From UBA1268 sp002694955 (GTDB taxonomy: Bacteria; Planctomycetota; Planctomycetia; Pirellulales; UBA1268), in contig JALCBP010000028.1 in the NCBI GenBank assembly GCA_028066355.1, positions 1-30,675 of the forward strand: a stretch of DNA of 30,675 nt, read 5' to 3'. Below are positions 25,827 through 30,675 of the stretch, one piece after another. Within the stretch, counting starts at the first letter, position 1, and each line of letters opens with the position of its first letter. Below the pieces are notes generated by a model. The model made no database searches. It was not told the DNA's origin and was given only the letters and a program-made list of their open reading frames with translations. A program made the position numbers and the translations under genes.

Positions 25827-25876
25827 AACAAAACCTTTCCGACCTTATTATCGACTCAATCCAAGCAAATCGTTCA

Positions 25877-27076
25877 TTATTCGGCAATGGCAACGCATAC
25901 CGGAATCTTCAAAGTAGGAGTTTTGGGGTGACCAGTTTCCAGAAGGATGTACCCGGGCTTCGCGGTTTCAGTGCATAAATTATTTGCTGGTGGTGCTCCC
26001 GGTGGGATCTGGATCTCAATACCGATTCGCACCACATCTCCCCCCCCTATCTGGCTGGGAGGTTCGATTTTGATATCGAGCCCCTCCGGAACAATTTCGA
26101 CGACACGTGGTTGCACTTTGTCACGGAATTCACCCTTGGCAGTCAGAAAAATTTTGGTGTTCAACCCTGTTTGACCAGAGACATTGCCAAGTCGAAGTAC
26201 GTTCGAGCTACGATCCCACTTCTGGCCAACAAGCATCAGGTCGCCGCTCACGATTCCGCCCAGCGGAATGACTGCCTCTATTTCTTCATCTGCGAGAGAG
26301 AAAGAAGCCTTGATTGCAGTATTTATTTTTCCCAGCGGCAGGCCTGGTGAAATATCGATTGTGAAAACAAAGCCACCTTTTGCTTCGGGTTCTTCCTGTA
26401 TCTCATCTTGTGTCAGTGGACGATGCTTAACGGCTATTCTGTCTGCAAAAGAATCATCAGCGACCTCGCATGTTTTGAAATCAGGCAGTTGCTCACTAAA
26501 GGTGTAAATTTTTACCTCGGCTTGAGATGCGGCGTTCGCAGAAAGCCCTGAAACGTAGACGCCATTTGGTTCCGCCTTCCATGTTGGAATGACGGTGCCT
26601 TCGATCGAAAATGCAATTTCTGGTTGACTCGGATCGTTTGTAAGAATCGTAGCATTCTGGCGAAATGGTCCTCCGTCACCTTTACCCGTCCATTCAATCC
26701 GTACGATGACATCCTCGCCCGGTGGAACGGTCCTACTGTTTTTTCCTTCACCTTCGCCCTCGAAGTCACTCACGGTACATGTGCAACTCGTCGTCCCTTT
26801 TGTTATGAGGAGTGGAGCGTTTCCAGTATTACGGATAACAAAAGCATGGCTGCCAGTGCCTCCAAGATTGACTCGACCAAAGTTGTAGGTTGTTTCAGCG
26901 ATTTGTGCTGCTGGACGTGGGCCAGAAGAGTTGGCAGATCGTGTCGCGAATGCACCGGTTCGGAGTGGCGTCGTGGTTGCTCTCAGCAGTGCTGTGCCCG
27001 AGCCGGTTAATGTGCCAAGTATTGCGGCAGTGATTGCAACGAACCATGGATTTGGCAAGGTAAGTTTCATACTCAT
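25877..27076 (-). CDS. DUF1573 domain exported protein
   Basis: A 399-residue protein with an N-terminal hydrophobic signal or anchor (WFVAITAAILGTLTGSGTALL). A DUF1573 domain follows: YNFGRVNLGGTGSHAFVIRN, then TKGTTSCTCTVSDFEGEG, PPGEDVIVRIEWTGKGDGG and NATILTNDPSQPEI. This is an Ig-like (ASPM/SPD-2/hydin-type) fold, with the conserved CxC typical of the family. The rest is beta-rich, with no recognised motif and a C-terminal repeat of similar strands. Function unknown; the family is common in Planctomycetes and Bacteroidetes exported proteins. It lies upstream of the multihaem cytochrome gene and 93 bp after proS on the same strand. Confidence 0.82.
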   Translation of the reverse strand: MSMKLTLPNPWFVAITAAILGTLTGSGTALLRATTTPLRTGAFATRSANSSGPRPAAQIAETTYNFGRVNLGGTGSHAFVIRNTGNAPLLITKGTTSCTCTVSDFEGEGEGKNSRTVPPGEDVIVRIEWTGKGDGGPFRQNATILTNDPSQPEIAFSIEGTVIPTWKAEPNGVYVSGLSANAASQAEVKIYTFSEQLPDFKTCEVADDSFADRIAVKHRPLTQDEIQEEPEAKGGFVFTIDISPGLPLGKINTAIKASFSLADEEIEAVIPLGGIVSGDLMLVGQKWDRSSNVLRLGNVSGQTGLNTKIFLTAKGEFRDKVQPRVVEIVPEGLDIKIEPPSQIGGGDVVRIGIEIQIPPGAPPANNLCTETAKPGYILLETGHPKTPTLKIPVCVAIAE

Positions 27077-27169
27077 ACTCAGGATAATTGGATCTGGTGG
27101 GCACGCTGGCGATCTAATTCTTTATATACATTGAAACCGGTCAGATCACGTGCCTTACATTTCATCTTC

Positions 27170-28666
27170 TTAGTACGACCGACTAATAACACTTCTACGT
27201 AGGACAGATTTCCCACTGTAAAGGCATTTTCCTGGTTCTTCGTCCCAGTCCATTGGGGCACAGCGAACGGTAACTTTCAGTGGGTCGAGTGCTTCCGTAA
27301 CAGCAGGATCATCAGCAACATGCACATAAGCAAAGCCACTGGTGTCTTGTTTGGAATCAAAGAATTCAGAAACCTCATCCTTTTTATTTAGTGTTGATGA
27401 GTGGTTTTCACGAAAATCGACTGCTTTTTTCAACATGTTTGTTTGCACAGATTCTAAAAGTCCCGCAGCGTTTTTTGGAAAGTCCTCCAAGGTCATCGTG
27501 AGTTTTTGTTTTGGTGGCTCGTCACGACGAGCAATGCTGACTGTACCAGCTGCCAGATCGCGAGGTCCAATTTCGACTCGAAGAGGAACTCCTTGCTTGA
27601 TGTGTTGCCATACCTTGTCGCCTCCGCGTATGTCACGATCATCGATCGTGACGCGAATTTTTTCATTTCGCCACTGAGAGTTTTCTAACTGCTCCTTCAG
27701 TTTGTGGCAGCAGTTGAGGACAGCATTTTGATCCTCATCTGATCGATAGATTGGCAGCAGGACAATCTGTTCTGGAGCTATACGTGGTGGCAAGACCAGG
27801 CCGTCATCGTCAGCATGAGTCATGATGAGGCCGCCGATCAGACGGGTTGATACGCCCCAGGAGGTCGTCCAGCAAAAAGCTTCTTGGCTTGTCTTGTCTG
27901 TGAACTTTATGTTTTGTGCTTTTGCGAAATTCTGTCCAAGGAAATGTGACGTTCCAGCCTGAAGGGCTTTTCCATCTTGCATCATGGCTTCGATAGAATA
28001 CGTTTCAACAGCACCTGGGAATCGTTCACTGGATGGCTTGGGGCCTTTCCAGACGGGTATTGCCAGATCCTGTTCAGCAAACGTTGCGTAGATGTCAAGC
28101 ATCTGCAGCGTTTCCTCGATGGCCTCTTCTTCTGTGGCATGGGCGGTGTGGCCCTCTTGCCATAAAAATTCAGCAGTACGAAGAAAGACTCGCGGTCGCA
28201 TCTCCCACCGAACAACATTTGCCCACTGGTTTATCAGGACCGGCAAATCTCGCCATGACTGGATCCATTTTGCGTACATGGATCCGATGATTGTTTCACT
28301 TGTTGGTCGCACAACAAGTGGTTCTTCAAGTTTGCCTTTTGGCACGAGACGGCCGTCTTCATCAAGTTCAAGCCGATGGTGAGTAACAACGGCGCACTCC
28401 TTCGCAAACCCTTCGACATGTTTTGCTTCTTGTTCCAAGTAAGATAAGGGAATGAATAATGGAAAGTATGCATTCTTGTGACCTGTCGCTTTAAACATGC
28501 CGTCAAGGATTTTTTGCATTGCCTCCCAGATGGCAAATCCATGCGGCTTAATAACCATGCAACCGCGGACGGGGGAGGATTCAGCGAGTTCGCCAGCCCG
28601 TACGACCTGCTGGTACCATTCCGGGTAATCTTCCTTGCGGGTAGGTGAAATTCCGTTTTTAGGCAT
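27170..28666 (-). CDS. proS: Prolyl-tRNA synthetase, archaeal/eukaryotic-like type
   Basis: A 498-residue class II aminoacyl-tRNA synthetase that charges tRNA-Pro. It lacks the editing insertion of the longer bacterial form and matches the shorter archaeal/eukaryotic-like type. Visible elements are YPEWYQQVVRAGELAESSPVRG near the N-terminus, RPTSETIIGSMYAKWI, the motif 2 loop RWEMRPRVFLRTAEFLWQEGH, motif 3 GGLIMTHADDDGLVLPPRIAP, an anticodon-binding domain (QIVLLPIYRSDEDQNAVLNC), and a C-terminal domain ending in Tyr (SVISRSY). The start ATG is at 28666. It is divergent from the OB-HD gene and heads the possible proS-DUF1573-cytochrome transcript. Confidence 0.95.
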   Translation of the reverse strand: MPKNGISPTRKEDYPEWYQQVVRAGELAESSPVRGCMVIKPHGFAIWEAMQKILDGMFKATGHKNAYFPLFIPLSYLEQEAKHVEGFAKECAVVTHHRLELDEDGRLVPKGKLEEPLVVRPTSETIIGSMYAKWIQSWRDLPVLINQWANVVRWEMRPRVFLRTAEFLWQEGHTAHATEEEAIEETLQMLDIYATFAEQDLAIPVWKGPKPSSERFPGAVETYSIEAMMQDGKALQAGTSHFLGQNFAKAQNIKFTDKTSQEAFCWTTSWGVSTRLIGGLIMTHADDDGLVLPPRIAPEQIVLLPIYRSDEDQNAVLNCCHKLKEQLENSQWRNEKIRVTIDDRDIRGGDKVWQHIKQGVPLRVEIGPRDLAAGTVSIARRDEPPKQKLTMTLEDFPKNAAGLLESVQTNMLKKAVDFRENHSSTLNKKDEVSEFFDSKQDTSGFAYVHVADDPAVTEALDPLKVTVRCAPMDWDEEPGKCLYSGKSVLRRSVISRSY

Positions 28667-28860
28667 TGGTTGTTGCGATCTTTTTTATGATGAGTGGTAT
28701 GTGTTCGTCTTGGAGTGTACTCCGGTCACCATTGTAACGAGTTAGCTGGTAGTTGAGTGGGTTTGGTACTAGACTACGATTCAGAACGTTCAGGTCCCGG
28801 CATGCACCGGCGTGCTGCCTCCTTTCTGGCTTGCTGCCCTCCCCTTCACTGTTGACCCAT

Positions 28861-29883
28861 ATGCCTTCACCACAGTCGCCACGGAATGTATTTCCACCAC
28901 CGAGGAGCCGCCGCAAGTGTGTGACAGAGCTTGCACCACAGGTCACGATTGATCAGGTTTTTCTCGCAACTCGTAAACAACTTCGGCCGAATCGACACGG
29001 GCAGTTGTATCTTCAGGTTGAGTTAGCAGACCGCAGCGGAACCATTACCGGACGAATGTGGAATGCGTCAGACGAACATTTTGAGGCATTTTCTGAGGGA
29101 GATTATGTTCGTGTCGTCGGCACGACACAGCTGTACTCTGGCGCACTCCAGGTAATTCTCACTGAAGTGGAACACGTCGATCCAACACGTGTGGACGAGA
29201 CAGCTTTTCGTGTGTTGACACAAGACGCGGTTGAGAAGCTCCGTCGAGAACTTGATGAGTTTTCGGCAACGTTACAGGACCCTCTTCCAAAACTTGTTTT
29301 TGAAGAAGTGTTGTCAGACGTTGAGTTGATGGAAGCATTTGAGCGTTGCCCAGCTGGTATCAAACATCATCATGCCTATGCCGGTGGATTGCTCGAGCAT
29401 GTTGTGATGTTGTTACGGCTCGCTGACCGAGTTGCTTCGCTCTATCCTGATTTAGATCGAGATCTTCTGCTTGTCGGTGTGCTGGTGCACGATATCGGGA
29501 AAACCGTAGAACTGGAAAATGAAAAAGGATTTTCATACACCGATTCAGGTCAGTTGCTTGGTCATGTTCTGCTCGGGCTTGAAATTGTTGATGACAAGAT
29601 ACGCAAGATCGAAGAAAAGACAGGGCAGCCTTTTGATCAGGAGGTTTCAAACCGAATTAAACATATGGTGGCAAGCCATCATGGTGAATACGCATTCGGA
29701 GCCCCTAAACTGCCAATGACATTGGAGGCTATAGCACTTCATTCTATCGATGCACTGGATGCAAAACTGATTGGTACATTACAGCTTTTCCAGTCAGAGG
29801 CTGCGATTGATGATGGCTGGACGCAATATCACCCAAACCATGGGCGAAAGTTTTTCCGAGGACGTGGCGATAGCTCTTCTTGA
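28861..29883 (+). CDS. OB-fold plus HD-domain protein, YhaM-like 3'-5' exoribonuclease
   Basis: A protein of about 340 residues. An OB-fold nucleic-acid-binding domain (residues about 25-105: VFLATRKQLRPNRHGQLYLQ, GTITGRMWN, GDYVRVVGTTQLYSGALQV) is followed by a metal-dependent HD domain. The HD domain has KHHHAYAGGLLEHVVMLLRL, then VLVHDIGKTVEL and HMVASHHGEYAFGAPKLPMT, with a final HSIDALDAK. This order matches YhaM-type 3'-5' exoribonucleases. The start is uncertain: the frame is open from a TTG at 28753, the ATG at 28861 is used here, and a GTG at 28921 with GAGGAG upstream would start just before the OB domain (VTELAPQVTIDQVFL). It is divergent from proS. Confidence 0.85.
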   Translation: MPSPQSPRNVFPPPRSRRKCVTELAPQVTIDQVFLATRKQLRPNRHGQLYLQVELADRSGTITGRMWNASDEHFEAFSEGDYVRVVGTTQLYSGALQVILTEVEHVDPTRVDETAFRVLTQDAVEKLRRELDEFSATLQDPLPKLVFEEVLSDVELMEAFERCPAGIKHHHAYAGGLLEHVVMLLRLADRVASLYPDLDRDLLLVGVLVHDIGKTVELENEKGFSYTDSGQLLGHVLLGLEIVDDKIRKIEEKTGQPFDQEVSNRIKHMVASHHGEYAFGAPKLPMTLEAIALHSIDALDAKLIGTLQLFQSEAAIDDGWTQYHPNHGRKFFRGRGDSSS

Positions 29884-29938
29884 ATTACGTAGCGTTCGGG
29901 AGATACGACCGTAGGATTGGCGGAAGGGGAAACGGTAA

Positions 29939-30675
29939 CTAGCTGACCAACGTCCACCCTGCTGCTACTGGATCAAAACTAGCTGGGAGGATTGTAAGGG
30001 AGTTGTATTTTGCAGCACCAGTGACACCGAGCAGGTTCGCGTCTCCCAACATTGCGTTGGTCAGGTTTGTGTTGGTCAGGTCCGCGAATTCCAACTTCGC
30101 GTTGGTCAGGTCCATGCCGGTCAGGTCTGCACCTGTCAGGTCCGCACCGGGACCAATGAGATATCCACTGATGAGGCTCCAGTTCGTAGGCAAGTGTGAA
30201 GGCGTACCTGTTATTCCTCCGGAACTAACACTGTCCAGGTTCGCGCCGGTCAGGTTCGCGTCATTCAGGAATACGTTGGTCAGGTCCGCGAATTCCAACT
30301 TCGCGTTGGTCAGGTCCATGCCGGTCAGGTCTGCACCTGTCAGGTCCGCACCGGGACCAATGAGATATCCACTGATGAGGCTCCAGTTCGTAGGCAAGTG
30401 TGAAGGCGTACCTGTTATTCCTCCGGAACTAACACCGTCCAGGATTGCGCCGGTCAGGTTTACGTTGGTCAGGTTCACGCCGTCCAGGTTTGCGTTGGTC
30501 AGGTCCGCACCTGGACCCATGAGGTAGCCATTAATAAGTTGCCAATCCGCAGGCAAAGAAGGAGGCGTGCCGGCATATATTATGCCGCCCGACTTTACGT
30601 CGGTCAGGTTCGCGTTGGTCAGGTCCATGCCGGTCAGGTCTGCACCTGTCAGGTCCGCACCGGGACCAATGAGAT
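29939..30675 (-). CDS. Pentapeptide-repeat protein, N-terminus cut by window edge
   Basis: The frame is open from the right edge to a TAG at 29939-29941, about 245 codons, so the start is outside the window. An internal ATG at 30628 is not the true start because the repeat continues upstream of it. Sequence alternates pentapeptide-repeat runs of the A(D/N)Lxx type (ADLTGADLTGMDLTNAKL) with a spacer of the form SSGGITGTPSHLPTNW followed by a GYLIGPGA motif. One complete unit is 68 residues. Pentapeptide repeats form right-handed quadrilateral beta-helices. The GTPS-LP-W-GYLIGPGA spacer is typical of large secreted or surface pentapeptide proteins in marine bacteria. Function unknown. The last 30 residues (AGWTLVS end) are non-repetitive. 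Confidence 0.8.
   Translation of the reverse strand, partial: LIGPGADLTGADLTGMDLTNANLTDVKSGGIIYAGTPPSLPADWQLINGYLMGPGADLTNANLDGVNLTNVNLTGAILDGVSSGGITGTPSHLPTNWSLISGYLIGPGADLTGADLTGMDLTNAKLEFADLTNVFLNDANLTGANLDSVSSGGITGTPSHLPTNWSLISGYLIGPGADLTGADLTGMDLTNAKLEFADLTNTNLTNAMLGDANLLGVTGAAKYNSLTILPASFDPVAAGWTLVS
30071..30435. repeat. 204-bp tandem repeat with 161-bp identical blocks in the pentapeptide gene
   Basis: The 161 bases 30071-30231 recur without a mismatch at 30275-30435, an exact offset of 204 bp (68 codons). Similarity continues more loosely beyond both blocks. A further, diverged unit follows from about 30479. Confidence 0.9.
30614..30675. repeat. Third copy of a 62-bp block, running off the window
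   Basis: This block is identical to 30101-30162 and 30305-30366. Because it reaches the window edge, the array continues to the right. Confidence 0.85.

Noticed and set aside
28712..28723. Inverted repeat GGAGT-GT-ACTCC between proS and the OB-HD gene
   Set aside because: A 5-bp arm match can occur by chance. There is no second copy and no promoter element placed to support an operator.
30003..30527. A 174-codon plus-strand open frame rich in Arg, Phe and Val
   Set aside because: It is the antisense reading of the pentapeptide-repeat gene. The repeats keep the opposite frame open, and the translation resembles no protein family.

Overview
The window looks like chromosomal DNA from a planctomycete, most likely a marine Pirellulales-type organism. 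The case rests on gene content. It has a paired DUF1553/PSCyt (Planctomycete cytochrome) protein and DUF1501 protein, a PhoD-like phosphatase, a DUF1573 protein, a multihaem cytochrome fused to a nucleotidase-like domain, and frequent GTG/TTG starts. No rRNA, tRNA, CRISPR array, IS element or prophage gene was recognised. No gene-free stretch reaches 300 bp.

Left part (1-6260, minus strand): a secreted PhoD-like phosphatase cut by the left edge, then a translationally coupled pair of exported proteins (PSCyt1/PSCyt2/DUF1553 and DUF1501). A divergent AlkB-type membrane di-iron hydroxylase follows (6520-7581), then a small DUF3127 OB-fold protein with an SSB-like acidic tip (7624-8001, minus).

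Central part (8198-24180, all plus): a long housekeeping block. It runs ruvC-ruvA-ruvB (Holliday junction processing), rpmF-fabD-fabG-acpP-fabF (ribosomal protein L32 and type II fatty acid synthesis), a secretin-like exported protein, and a second ketosynthase-fold protein that has lost its catalytic residues. Then come nusA-infB-rbfA (transcription/translation), a lysine-rich protein with an endonuclease III-like core overlapping rbfA, and yebC. Candidate promoters sit before rpmF and before nusA, and the nusA leader contains a perfect 7-bp-stem hairpin.

Right part (24207-30675): on the minus strand, proS, a DUF1573 protein and a tetrahaem cytochrome fused to a degenerate nucleotidase-like domain, possibly co-transcribed. 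A divergent OB-HD protein of the YhaM exoribonuclease type follows. Last is a pentapeptide-repeat protein built from recently duplicated units and cut by the right edge.

The most unusual items are the catalytically dead ketosynthase homologue beside an intact FabF, the histone-H1-like/endonuclease III-like fusion coupled to rbfA, the nucleotidase-like/tetrahaem fusion that lacks metal ligands, and the DUF3127 protein with an SSB-type tail next to ruvC. No defence system or other wholly new multi-gene machine is evident.
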